Assembly: GCA_013388545.1 (NCBI GenBank)
Contig: JACAFB010000002.1
Location: 1-64,000 of the forward strand
Source: Ignavibacteriaceae bacterium
GTDB lineage: Bacteria; Bacteroidota; Ignavibacteria; Ignavibacteriales; Ignavibacteriaceae
DNA length: 64,000 nucleotides
Direction of reading: 5' to 3'
The notes under the pieces are model-generated. The model had not been told where the DNA came from. It made no database searches and worked only from the letters and a program-made list of their open reading frames with translations. Every line of letters begins with the position of its first letter. The stretch's first letter is position 1. Below, piece after piece: positions 8,455-17,291 of this stretch. The position numbers and the translations under genes are program-made.

Positions 8455-9801
8455 TCAGTTTTTATTAAGCATATCTGCAAGTTCGAATGCAAGATCAACA
8501 ACCTGCTCTCCGTTTAGTCTTGGATCGCAGGTTGTTTGATAATTCAAATCAAGATGATGTTCTAAAAGATTTCGTGTACCTCCTGTGCATTCAGTAACCT
8601 CATCTCCTGTGAGTTCGAGATGTACTCCTCCGGCAATTGTCCCTTCAGCTTTATGTGCCTGAAGAAAAATTTTAATCTCCTTTAATATATCTTCAAATCT
8701 CCTGGTCTTTTTTGCATCTTTGTTTAAAATTGTATTACCGTGCATAGGGTCACAAATCCAAACTACTTCAAATCCTTCGCTTTTAATAGCTGAAATAAGT
8801 TTCGGGAAAAAACTTTCAGCTCGCTCTGCCCCGAAACGTGTAATCAGCGAAAGGCGTCCGGCTTCATTTAAAGGATTTAGTTTTTCTATAACTTTTTTTA
8901 TTTCATCTGCTTTAAAACCTGGCCCGATTTTTACTCCTATAGGATTACCTACACCTCTCATAAATTCTACGTGTGCCCCATCTGGATGTCTTGTACGGTC
9001 ACCTATCCAGAGCATATGTGCACTAGTATCGTACCATAATCCTGTTGTTGTGTCTATGCGTGTCATTGCTTCTTCATATTCAAGAAGCAGTGCTTCATGG
9101 GATGTGTAAAGTGTTATAAAATTCAACTGCGGATTGTTTACATCCAGCCCAATTGCATTTGAAAAGTTTATTGTTTTTCTGATACCATTTATCAGGTCCT
9201 GGTATTTCTTACCAAGGATTGACTCTTCAAAATTTCCACGATGCCAGGCCTGAATATGATCAAGTGCTGCGTATCCGCCGCTTGTAAATGCACGCACTAA
9301 GTTTAAAGTTGCTGCAGAGCGAAAGTATCCTTCAAGCATTCGTTTTGGATCCGGAGTTCTTGCAGCAACTGTTGGTTCAACACTATTAACCATATCGCCG
9401 CGGTAGCTGGGCAAAGTAATCCCATTCACAATTTCAGTATCTGAAGTACGCGGTTTTGCATATTGCCCGGCTATTCTTCCGATTTTTACGATCTTTTTTT
9501 CGCAACCGTAAGAAAGAATTATCGACATTTGTAAAATAACGTCAAGCAGACGGTGAATAATTGGACCATTACATCTGTCAAAATCTTCTGAGCAATCGCC
9601 GCCCTGCAGAACAAAAGCATCTCCTCTAGCCGCTTCTGCAAGGTGCTGTTTTAATGCTCGTGTTTCTCCAGCAAATACAAGTGCAGGCAGTTTTGAAATC
9701 TTTTCGAGTATTTCTGTTGTTGTTTTTTTATCCGGCCAAACTGGTTGCTGCAAAGCATTAAACCTGCGCCAGCTTGTTTTACTCCACTCAGTACTGGTCA
9801 T
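8455..9801 (-). CDS. Class II 3-deoxy-D-arabino-heptulosonate 7-phosphate (DAHP) synthase
   Basis: A 448-residue type II DAHP synthase, which condenses phosphoenolpyruvate with erythrose 4-phosphate, the first step of the shikimate pathway. Diagnostic motifs are FVLQGGDCSEDF (63–74, metal-binding Cys), KIGRIAGQYAKPR (about 105–117), the long RAFTSGGYAALDHIQAW block and WICDPMHGNT (about 349–358). The length is normal. It is embedded between an FkbM gene and a GT2 gene in a polysaccharide operon, which is unexpected. Class II enzymes are also used in secondary metabolism (PhzC in phenazine clusters, for example). It may feed an aromatic acyl group to the ACP/AMP-ligase cassette, or simply be the cell's housekeeping enzyme. 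The enzyme call is firm; the local role is inference. Confidence 0.93.
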   Translation of the reverse strand: MTSTEWSKTSWRRFNALQQPVWPDKKTTTEILEKISKLPALVFAGETRALKQHLAEAARGDAFVLQGGDCSEDFDRCNGPIIHRLLDVILQMSIILSYGCEKKIVKIGRIAGQYAKPRTSDTEIVNGITLPSYRGDMVNSVEPTVAARTPDPKRMLEGYFRSAATLNLVRAFTSGGYAALDHIQAWHRGNFEESILGKKYQDLINGIRKTINFSNAIGLDVNNPQLNFITLYTSHEALLLEYEEAMTRIDTTTGLWYDTSAHMLWIGDRTRHPDGAHVEFMRGVGNPIGVKIGPGFKADEIKKVIEKLNPLNEAGRLSLITRFGAERAESFFPKLISAIKSEGFEVVWICDPMHGNTILNKDAKKTRRFEDILKEIKIFLQAHKAEGTIAGGVHLELTGDEVTECTGGTRNLLEHHLDLNYQTTCDPRLNGEQVVDLAFELADMLNKN

Positions 9802-9852
9802 TTTTTTAATAAATTATTTTTTTATTTCCTAAAAATTTAACTGTCTTTTTAA

Positions 9853-10965
9853 TTAATCCGGAATAAAATACATTACTGTTTCGCTCCATCCCTCTGTGTA
9901 ATGCCGCAAATAGATTTTATAATCTGTTCTTAATTCAGAAATAAATTCGTAAATCTGCCAAAAGTCAGAAGGCTTATGGTACACCGTGATGGCGAGGATT
10001 GGATGATCCTTTATTATATGTTTTTTTGCACCTTTGAGGGCATTTAGTTCCCAGCCCTCGAGATCCATTTTAATAAAAGATATCTTTTCTTTTACTATTT
10101 CATCTATTGTTGTTACATCAATAAAACTTGTTCCACTTTCGCTGATGAAACTTGCTGAACCCGAATCCGAATTAAATTTTAGTTTACCTGCTTTGTCAGA
10201 TAGACCAAGTTCGAAAAATTCAATGTTTTTAAGATTTGAAAGTTTTATTCTAGCTTTTTTCATATTAAAAACAGAAGGTTCAAATAGATAAACCTTTCCG
10301 TAATAAGGATAGCGTGTGCAAAATTGCTCTGTCGTATCTCCATCAAATCCACCTGCATCAATAAAAATGTCCCCCTTTTTTATTGATATGAATTTTTCAA
10401 AATATTGTTCTTTCAATCGCACACTATAATCTTTCATCATTCTGTAATCACCCGTTAGCCGAAAGCTTAGAATATCGTTCAATGTTTTCTTAGACTCTTC
10501 ATCACAGAGCTTTTCATAGATATTATTCCACTTTTCTTTATTTTTTTCAACATCAAATCTTGTTTTAATTACAAAATCAGCTAAGGGTAATTTATCAGGA
10601 AAGGCCTCACATAAGTCTGAATAACTAAGCAAACCTTTTATTTTTAATTTCTCAAGCAATTTGTGTGCACTTAAAGGACTAATTGATGTAGAGCAATTAA
10701 TGACTATAGCGTTTTCCGGGACAGCATTACTTTTAATGACCGGTTTATTCATCCAGTATGAATTATCGGTATAAAAATCATCAATGAACCCATCCAGGAA
10801 TATTGAATTTGTCAAAGCAATAGAATGTTCATTCCTTCCCAGTGCATAACGACAAACAGAACAATCATTTGAAAAGAATTGCTCTGTTAACTCTTTTTTT
10901 TCGATTAAAGATTTTTTCCAATCTGTAATAATGTCTAAAGGATCAATCACTTTAAGATGCTTCAA
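9853..10965 (-). CDS. Two-domain FkbM methyltransferase with N-terminal PglD-like domain
   Basis: A 370-residue protein. The C-terminal half is an FkbM methyltransferase: IFIDAGGFDGDTTEQF (200–215) is SAM motif I, VYLFEPSVFN follows, and FIKMDLEGWELNALKG is the family signature. Residues ~50–130 (LDGFIDDFYTD, PVIKSNAVPENAIVINCST) resemble the small Rossmann-like N-terminal domain of NeuD/PglD acyltransferases, and CSVCRYALGRNEHS precedes it. The same fusion type occurs in glycan loci, but its exact reaction is not known to me. It overlaps the ACP gene by 14 nt, so the two are translationally coupled. Methylation of the acyl or sugar part of the glycan is an inference. Confidence 0.8.
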   Translation of the reverse strand: MKHLKVIDPLDIITDWKKSLIEKKELTEQFFSNDCSVCRYALGRNEHSIALTNSIFLDGFIDDFYTDNSYWMNKPVIKSNAVPENAIVINCSTSISPLSAHKLLEKLKIKGLLSYSDLCEAFPDKLPLADFVIKTRFDVEKNKEKWNNIYEKLCDEESKKTLNDILSFRLTGDYRMMKDYSVRLKEQYFEKFISIKKGDIFIDAGGFDGDTTEQFCTRYPYYGKVYLFEPSVFNMKKARIKLSNLKNIEFFELGLSDKAGKLKFNSDSGSASFISESGTSFIDVTTIDEIVKEKISFIKMDLEGWELNALKGAKKHIIKDHPILAITVYHKPSDFWQIYEFISELRTDYKIYLRHYTEGWSETVMYFIPD

Positions 10966-11203
10966 TTTTTTTTTTAATTATCTTTATAATTCCACCAATA
11001 GTTCTGAAGTCGGGGGATTCTATATCTTCTTCAGATATTGAAATATTGAATTCGGATTCAATCATAACAATAAACTTTATAATGCCCATCGAATCGATAT
11101 AACCGGTATCAATGTAATTGAAAGAATAAATATCAATATCCGCTGGAATCTTGCCTTTCTTTTGTATGTGCTTTAAAACAAATTCTTCTACTTTATCAAT
11201 CAT
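10952..11203 (-). CDS. Acyl carrier protein
   Basis: An 83-residue acidic helical protein with the phosphopantetheine attachment motif, GYIDSMGIIKF, Ser38 being the expected attachment site. The helix II/III residues IESEFNISISEEDIESPDF are typical of ACPs. It is not in a fatty-acid operon. It sits between a Gfo/Idh oxidoreductase and an FkbM methyltransferase and two genes away from an AMP-ligase, so it most likely carries a dedicated acyl group for decorating the polysaccharide. This is similar in layout to the ACP proposed in the Vibrio cholerae O1 rfb cluster for perosamine N-acylation. Confidence 0.9.
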   Translation of the reverse strand: MIDKVEEFVLKHIQKKGKIPADIDIYSFNYIDTGYIDSMGIIKFIVMIESEFNISISEEDIESPDFRTIGGIIKIIKKKIEAS

Positions 11204-11223
11204 AACTTTAATAAATTTTAATT

Positions 11224-12366
11224 CTATTTAACCCGTTCCCATTTTTTGCTTTTGCAGGAATCGATCATTGCTTCAAAAAATTTTAAACCTTCAATAGCTA
11301 GTTCAGCACTAAATACCTGTTCCGATTTCCACGTTCCGCTTTCTCTATATTGATGAAGAGCGTCTGCTATATCATAATATAAATTTGCAAAGGCTTCAAT
11401 AAATCCAGCCGGATGCCCTGACTTAAATCGGTTGTACCTATGAAGATTGACAACTTCAAGTGCGGCGCCTCTTTCAAGAATTTCTTTTCTTCCGTCTGAA
11501 TAAGAAACTATTAATTCTTCAGGTGTTGCCTGGTACCATTCTGCCGAGGCTTTCCTGCCATAAATTCTTAGCCTAAGTCCGTTTCTGTGTCCGATGGCTG
11601 ATTTACTGAACCAGTATTGTCCATGAATTCCATTTGTATAACGACTCAGGCAGGTTACATTATCAATTACTTCAGGGAACCACCCGAAACTGTTTTGATC
11701 TGAAATAGTTTCAATTGGTCTTTGTCCTGTTAAATAATAAATCAATTCGTGCAAATGAACTGCAAGATCCAAATGTATTGTGGGGACAAAGCCGTCGTGA
11801 AGTCTCCAGGTTTGAGGAATGATTTTATTTCCTGATGCGTCAATTCTTAAATATCCTTCTTGCGGCATCTCTGCCTGAAAATGAATGATGTCGCCGAGTA
11901 TTCCTTTTTTGATCAGATTCTGTAGTTCTCTTACCATAGGGTAGGCTGAATAATTATAAATTACAGCAAGGAATCCATTCGTTCTATCTCTTGTCTTCAA
12001 AATTTGTTCTGCCTCGGAGCTGGTGGTGCCGAGTGCTTTTTCACAGATTACAGGGAAACCAGCTTCAAGTGTCTCAATAACCATTTCATAATGCGATTGC
12101 GTTGGAGTTAGAATTATAACAGCATCAAGTCTATCTTTTTCTTTTTTCAACATTTCACGCCAGTTATCGTAAACTCTTCCCGGTTCAACTCCGTAAGCCT
12201 CTGCAGTTTTATGGTTTCTTTCAGTATTTAGGCTGAAACATCCAGCATCAACAACCCATAAATTGTCCATGGTACTCGAAACAAAATGCGCATATCCAAC
12301 TGCTGAATTAATCGAGCCACCGATAAAGGCTGCCCTTAAAGGTTTAATATTTAAATTATTTGTCAT
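11224..12366 (-). CDS. Gfo/Idh/MocA family NAD(P)-dependent oxidoreductase
   Basis: A 380-residue Gfo/Idh/MocA protein. The N-terminal Rossmann fold begins with AAFIGGSINSAVGYAH (13–28), has DAVIILTPTQSHYEMV, and then VICEKALGTT, where the usual EKP(L) is EKA(L). A GFO_IDH_MocA_C-like beta domain follows, including HDGFVPTIHLDLAVHLHELI with catalytic-type His residues. It oxidises or reduces a sugar or polyol; the substrate is unknown. It lies in the ACP/AMP-ligase cassette, 16–20 nt from both neighbours. It is clearly different from the WbpB-like family member at 24916. Confidence 0.88.
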   Translation of the reverse strand: MTNNLNIKPLRAAFIGGSINSAVGYAHFVSSTMDNLWVVDAGCFSLNTERNHKTAEAYGVEPGRVYDNWREMLKKEKDRLDAVIILTPTQSHYEMVIETLEAGFPVICEKALGTTSSEAEQILKTRDRTNGFLAVIYNYSAYPMVRELQNLIKKGILGDIIHFQAEMPQEGYLRIDASGNKIIPQTWRLHDGFVPTIHLDLAVHLHELIYYLTGQRPIETISDQNSFGWFPEVIDNVTCLSRYTNGIHGQYWFSKSAIGHRNGLRLRIYGRKASAEWYQATPEELIVSYSDGRKEILERGAALEVVNLHRYNRFKSGHPAGFIEAFANLYYDIADALHQYRESGTWKSEQVFSAELAIEGLKFFEAMIDSCKSKKWERVK

Positions 12367-12382
12367 ACTAGTAAATCCCTTT

Positions 12383-13918
12383 TTAATTAGCTGTTTTTAT
12401 ACTGCAGATTTCGGGTAGCATTCTTTTCATAATTTTTCCCATATCATTTTTGGGCAATTCAGTTAGAATATAATATTTTCTTGGCTGCTGAAAATCAGCT
12501 AGTACTTTTGCACAATGAATTTTTAAACTTCTAAGATTGAATTCATTTTCATTCACTGGAACCAATGCCACCGCAACAATCTCTCCAAGGTTGTCGTCAG
12601 GAAGTGAAAAAGTAGCACATTCTTTTATGCCGTTGAATTCTTTTATTGCTGAATCAATATCCTGTGGATAAACATTAATTCCTCCGGTGATGATAATTTC
12701 CTTTTTCCTTCCAATATAGTATAAATAGCCTTCATCATCCATCTTGCCTAAATCACCTGTTTTGAAATAATTTTTCCACATTGCCTTTTTAGTTTGCTCA
12801 GGCTGCAGATAATATCCTGCAAAAAGCATTGGTGTGCTGCAAACAATTTCTCCGATCTCACCTGTTTTTATTTCCTCTTCTTTATCGTTGATTATCTTAA
12901 CAACTATACCGGGACCAGGCTTTCCAACTGAATCAAGTTTAGATAGTTCTTTAGTTACATTTAATGTCGTTGCAATGGCAATTTCAGATGTACCATAACA
13001 CTCGTGAAATTCGCATTTCAGTTTTGAAAGTAGATCTGATTTAATACTTGAATCAAGTTGTGCGGATGATGAAACGATGCATCTCATACTTTTCATCAAG
13101 TTATTATTATTCATCATTAATTGCTTTGAAATCTGCGCAAGCTGGGATGATACGGCAATAGTAAATGACACTGATTTTTCTTCAACTGTCCTGAGCCATT
13201 CATTAGGTGAATATCTTTCCATAAGTACTGATGTTCCACCTATTAATAAAGGAATGAGCACAAGTCTTTCTGCAAGTGAATGATACAAGGGTGTGGCAGC
13301 AAGTACTCTGTCCTCGGGTGTAACATTGTACATTTCTATTGCGGAGTGTGCACGGTTGAATTTTGTAATCTGTTTTAATGTAATTGGTTTTGGATCTCCG
13401 GTTGAACCTGATGTCATTGTAAGTATGAATGGATCATCGTCTGTACCCTGAAATAAAGGCTGAAAGTCTTCACCCGTGTAATTAATCAAATCTTTTTTTG
13501 AATTAATTCCAATAACTTCTTCGTCTATACTAAGCCAGAGTCCATTTACAAATGTAAAATCGTAATCCTTATCTTTAATTATACTTTCTATAACATCTGC
13601 ATTTGCAATAACGTGCTTAACTCCGGAAGCTTTAAAAGCTTTGTGAACAGCATTCAATGGCAGAGAATTGTTTAACGGTACAAGTGTTACTCCAATATCA
13701 GCTGCCATTATCATAAAAGCTACAAAGTCTATGCTGTTAGGTAATAGAAGTCCAATAGCGTCTCCTCTTTTTACATTTTTAAGATTAAAGAAATGTATAT
13801 ACTTTTTTATCACTGCAGAGAACTGCCTGTATGTTAGCGAAACACTTCCGCAGCAAATAGCTGTTTTTTCTGGATTTTTTTCCGAATTACTGAAAAAAGC
13901 TCTGGATATTTTAGACAA
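12383..13918 (-). CDS. AMP-dependent acyl-CoA/acyl-ACP synthetase (class I adenylate-forming)
   Basis: A 511-residue ANL-superfamily enzyme that adenylates a carboxylic acid and passes it to a thiol. The P-loop TMTSGSTGDPKP (167–178), the YGTSE core motif, the hinge region KTGDLGKMDDEGYLYYIGR and the C-terminal lysine region PKNDMGKIMKR (catalytic Lys near the end) are all present. The ACP encoded two genes downstream is the natural thiol acceptor. Together with the DegT aminotransferase and NeuD-like acyltransferase just upstream, it points to N-acylation of an amino sugar with a non-acetyl group. The acid substrate cannot be predicted from sequence by eye. Confidence 0.9.
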   Translation of the reverse strand: MSKISRAFFSNSEKNPEKTAICCGSVSLTYRQFSAVIKKYIHFFNLKNVKRGDAIGLLLPNSIDFVAFMIMAADIGVTLVPLNNSLPLNAVHKAFKASGVKHVIANADVIESIIKDKDYDFTFVNGLWLSIDEEVIGINSKKDLINYTGEDFQPLFQGTDDDPFILTMTSGSTGDPKPITLKQITKFNRAHSAIEMYNVTPEDRVLAATPLYHSLAERLVLIPLLIGGTSVLMERYSPNEWLRTVEEKSVSFTIAVSSQLAQISKQLMMNNNNLMKSMRCIVSSSAQLDSSIKSDLLSKLKCEFHECYGTSEIAIATTLNVTKELSKLDSVGKPGPGIVVKIINDKEEEIKTGEIGEIVCSTPMLFAGYYLQPEQTKKAMWKNYFKTGDLGKMDDEGYLYYIGRKKEIIITGGINVYPQDIDSAIKEFNGIKECATFSLPDDNLGEIVAVALVPVNENEFNLRSLKIHCAKVLADFQQPRKYYILTELPKNDMGKIMKRMLPEICSIKTAN

Positions 13919-13933
13919 TTATTACCTTAAATT

Positions 13934-14623
13934 TTAATCAAGAACATTTACAAACTTCAAAAATGATTTACTCTTTAGTCTGAATCGTTGACCGGATTCT
14001 GATAAGTATACTTCATCATCAAGTGTGTTTTTGTTTATAAGTGTGTTGGCGGCAATGAAATTTCTTTTTCCTAGTCTGATTCCATGACCTACAGATGAAT
14101 TTATTCCCAAGAAACATTTCTCTCCGATTTTGCTGCCCCCGGCAATTGATACACCTGAGGTTATATAATTAAATGCTTCAATCGTGCAATCGTGCCCTAT
14201 GTTTACATTGCTCGAAATGAATGTCCCTTGTTTTACAATCGTCCCGGGGTGAATGGATACATGATCGAGTATTATACAATCTGACTCAATTATTAAATCA
14301 TCGTGTATCATAACTGATGGATGAATATAGCTATCAAGTTTATAACCCTTATCAATTGCTTCAAAATGCTTTTTCTCTCTCAGTTCGTTCATATCAATAA
14401 ATCCAATTGAGATTATCATATTGCATTCACTTGGTTTAAATACTTTATCAGCTTTACTGAATGGAACCAAAGGCAGCCCGCAAAATGATTCAGTCTCATT
14501 CTTCATCACTGAGTCGTCAACTGTAAATCCGCAAACATCTTTTTTATGTTTGGAGTATGAATAAAGAACTTTTGCCATTGCTCCATTGCCAAAAATTACA
14601 GTTTTCATTTTTAAGTTATTCAA
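13934..14623 (-). CDS. NeuD/PglD-like sugar N-acyltransferase (left-handed beta-helix)
   Basis: A 229-residue acyltransferase. Residues 6–80 form the PglD_N-like Rossmann domain (MKTVIFGNGAMAKVL). From about 100 on come hexapeptide repeats of a left-handed beta helix (IILDHVSIHPGTIV, NVNIGHDCTIEAF). His144 in NIGHD matches the catalytic base of NeuD/PglD enzymes. Such proteins acylate the 4-amino group of UDP-linked amino sugars. Directly downstream of the DegT aminotransferase it forms the usual aminotransferase–acyltransferase pair; the AMP-ligase and ACP suggest the donor is acyl-ACP rather than acetyl-CoA. Met6 is an alternative start. Confidence 0.88.
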   Translation of the reverse strand: MNNLKMKTVIFGNGAMAKVLYSYSKHKKDVCGFTVDDSVMKNETESFCGLPLVPFSKADKVFKPSECNMIISIGFIDMNELREKKHFEAIDKGYKLDSYIHPSVMIHDDLIIESDCIILDHVSIHPGTIVKQGTFISSNVNIGHDCTIEAFNYITSGVSIAGGSKIGEKCFLGINSSVGHGIRLGKRNFIAANTLINKNTLDDEVYLSESGQRFRLKSKSFLKFVNVLD

Positions 14624-14647
14624 TGATTGTTTGTTAGAAATTAAAAA

Positions 14648-15793
14648 TTATTTTTTTGTATTAATGTTTTCAATGATACCTATAACTTTTGAAATAGTTT
14701 CTACTTCAAGTGCGCCATAAATCGGTAAACATAAAACTTGCTCACCAATTTTGTTTGCAACTGGTAAATTTTCTTTCCCGGCACTTGGCAGACTTCTGTA
14801 AGTTGGCATATTGCTGATCAAAGGATAAAAATATCTCCTTGCATAAATGTTATGTTTTTTCAGTTCATCATATAATTTTTCTCTGCTTGCACCAAATTCA
14901 TTCTCATCAATTAAAACGGGTAAATAAGCATAGTTATAATCATATCCATCAAAATTATTAAATACTTTTATGCCTTTTATATCCTTTAACTTTTCAAAAT
15001 ATGTTTCAGCAGCTTTCTTTCTGTTTGCAATTTCTTCTTCCACTATTTCAAGACTTAGTAAGCCAATTACACTCTGAAATTCATTCATTTTACCGTTAAT
15101 ACCGGGTGCAATAACAGTAAGCTCATCTGCAAAACCAAAATTTTTCAGATAATCAATTCGCTTTTTAAGTTTTTCATCTTTTGATATTATCGCGCCGCCT
15201 TCAAAAGTGGTAAACAATTTAGTCCCATGGAAACTTAAAACCGACATATCACCTTCAAGCAGCAAATTTTTATTTTTCATTTTTATGCCAAAAGCGTGAG
15301 CTGCATCGTAAATTACTTTTAATCCATACTTATCTGCTATATCCTGTATCGCTTCAGTATCACAAGGATGGCCGTATACATGAACAGGCATAATGGCAGT
15401 GGTTTTAGGTGTAATAAGCGCTTCTATCTTAGTCGGATCTATATTCATAGTTTTCTCTTCAATATCACAAAACACCGGTGTAATGCCGTTCCATTTCAAA
15501 GCGTGTGTTGTTGCAACAAAACTAAAGGGAGTTGTGATAACTTCACCGGTTATTCTTAATGCCTGTAATCCAACAACAAGCGCCAGAGTAGCATTAGCAA
15601 ATAAATTAATATGTTCAACATTAAAATATTTTGCTAATTCTTTTTCAAACTGCTGATGGAAAGGACCATTGTTTGTAAGAATTTTATTTTGCCAGATCTG
15701 TTCAAGATATGGATGCAGTTTTTCCAGCGGTGGTAGATTTGGTCGCGTTACATAAATTGTTAGTTCTTTTTTCTGCATAAAATTATCGGGCAA
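14648..15793 (-). CDS. DegT/DnrJ/EryC1 family PLP-dependent sugar aminotransferase
   Basis: A 381-residue sugar aminotransferase. The PLP lysine is in SVLSFHGTKLFTTFEGGAI (about 184–202, Lys192), with the upstream DAAHAFGIK aspartate that contacts the pyridine nitrogen. The SFHGTK-type active site resembles VioA/FdtB-like enzymes that aminate 4-keto- or 3-keto-6-deoxy sugars more than it does WbpE. It would supply the amino group acylated by the NeuD-like protein encoded next. The start overlaps the Wzx gene by 11 nt; MQKKELT at residue 6 is an alternative start. If no other aminotransferase exists elsewhere it could also serve the WbpB/WbpD branch. Confidence 0.9.
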   Translation of the reverse strand: MPDNFMQKKELTIYVTRPNLPPLEKLHPYLEQIWQNKILTNNGPFHQQFEKELAKYFNVEHINLFANATLALVVGLQALRITGEVITTPFSFVATTHALKWNGITPVFCDIEEKTMNIDPTKIEALITPKTTAIMPVHVYGHPCDTEAIQDIADKYGLKVIYDAAHAFGIKMKNKNLLLEGDMSVLSFHGTKLFTTFEGGAIISKDEKLKKRIDYLKNFGFADELTVIAPGINGKMNEFQSVIGLLSLEIVEEEIANRKKAAETYFEKLKDIKGIKVFNNFDGYDYNYAYLPVLIDENEFGASREKLYDELKKHNIYARRYFYPLISNMPTYRSLPSAGKENLPVANKIGEQVLCLPIYGALEVETISKVIGIIENINTKK

Positions 15794-17249
15794 AAATAGC
15801 TTTAAGTTTTTGAATCGGGATCATTTTCTTAAGTTCCAGGTACGGCTCAAGCCTAAAGATTTCAGATAAAACAGCTGCGATTAAAAATCCTGTCGCTGTC
15901 TGAACAATCAGCATTGGAATTGGATTCAGTTTTACCAGGAAATTAAGTGAATAAACTACTAATCCCATTATTAAAGAAATCAACAGCGTTGGTATGATAT
16001 CGGATACCTGCTCTTTAATTCCATAATTTATTAATACACCTGACCATAAACTATTTAAATAATAACTGATAAAAGAGGCAACTAAAATACCAATAAGCAT
16101 AGGTATTATTCCAAGCCAGATTCCAATTAGTATGAGAGGCACTCCAAGTAAAATTTTAATTATTTCAAGCTTTAGAAAAAGATCAGAACGTCCTCTGACT
16201 TTCAATATATTCAGATTTAATGAATGCAGTGGATAAGACATTCCTGATAAAGCCATTAGTTGAAGATATGGTACAGCAGGACGCCATTTTTCGCCAACAA
16301 GTGAAATAATCATTGCTTCGGAAGAAGCTGCCATCCCGATCATCAATGTAAATGACAATAAAGTCGCAGTTTTAATAAGCTTTTTATATCCTTTTTTTAG
16401 TGTTTCAGTATCTTCATTAATACTTGAAAGTAACGGATAGCTTATCCTGCTGAATACTGCTGTGATATTTTGCGAAGGCAGTCTGTTAAATCCCTCTGCC
16501 CTGGTGTAATATCCAAGCTCGGCAGGAGAGAAGAACTTTCCGATTACCAGGTAATAAATATTTCTGTATGTAGTATAAATCAGCCCTGATAAAATAAGTT
16601 TTGAACCAAAAGGAAATAATTCTTTTAATACCTTTCTGTTGAACATCGCTTTTGGTAGCCAGTTGTTCCAGTACCATAATAAAGCCGAAGAGAATAGAGA
16701 TCTGAATACAGATTGCCAGACTAAACTCCATACTCCATAACCAAAATATGCCATCCCTATTCCGGCAGCTCCGGATAAAGAGTTAGCTATTATTGATACT
16801 TTTGTCTGCATCTTAAAATCAAGACGTTTGGTTCTTATTGTTCCCTGTATTATTGATACTGAACTGATGATCAGGTTTATTCCCATTACTCTGATAATTG
16901 GCACAAGTTCGGGCTGGTTAAAGAAACTGCTTATTAAAGGAGCAGCGAAAAAAAGTATTAAATAAAAAACAATACCGGCAAATAAATTAAAATAGAAAAC
17001 AGTTGAGTAATCTTCGTCCGTGCAATCATTTTTTCTTACTAATGCCTGGCTGAATCCGCTGTCAATAAATGACTGTGATACAGCAAAAACAATCGCAATC
17101 ATTCCGACCAGTCCGAATTCATAAGGGGAGAGGAGCCGGGCAAGAACAATTCCTATTACAAAATGAATAACCTGGTAGGAGATATTGTCAATAAATCCCC
17201 ACTTAAAACTGGAGATTGTTTTCTTTCTGAAGCTTGCTTTTTCGTTCAA
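15783..17249 (-). CDS. wzx: Wzx-type polysaccharide flippase (MOP superfamily)
   Basis: A 488-residue integral membrane protein with about 12–14 hydrophobic helices. The N-terminus has the signature of the polysaccharide-synthesis flippase family: SSFKWGFIDNISYQVIHFVI, then LLSPYEFGLVGMI and FSQALVRK. It would move undecaprenyl-linked repeat units across the inner membrane. It is the first gene of the long minus-strand transcription run that includes the ACP cassette, transferases and polymerase, since 568 bp of repeats separate it from the Wzc gene upstream. Confidence 0.9.
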   Translation of the reverse strand: MNEKASFRKKTISSFKWGFIDNISYQVIHFVIGIVLARLLSPYEFGLVGMIAIVFAVSQSFIDSGFSQALVRKNDCTDEDYSTVFYFNLFAGIVFYLILFFAAPLISSFFNQPELVPIIRVMGINLIISSVSIIQGTIRTKRLDFKMQTKVSIIANSLSGAAGIGMAYFGYGVWSLVWQSVFRSLFSSALLWYWNNWLPKAMFNRKVLKELFPFGSKLILSGLIYTTYRNIYYLVIGKFFSPAELGYYTRAEGFNRLPSQNITAVFSRISYPLLSSINEDTETLKKGYKKLIKTATLLSFTLMIGMAASSEAMIISLVGEKWRPAVPYLQLMALSGMSYPLHSLNLNILKVRGRSDLFLKLEIIKILLGVPLILIGIWLGIIPMLIGILVASFISYYLNSLWSGVLINYGIKEQVSDIIPTLLISLIMGLVVYSLNFLVKLNPIPMLIVQTATGFLIAAVLSEIFRLEPYLELKKMIPIQKLKAIFAR

Positions 17250-17291
17250 TTAAAATCTTTTAATTATTCAGTTCAACAATTCATCAATTTT

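Noticed and set aside
8720-9109. 129-residue plus-strand ORF
   Set aside because: It lies inside and antisense to the DAHP synthase gene, whose motifs cover the whole stretch.
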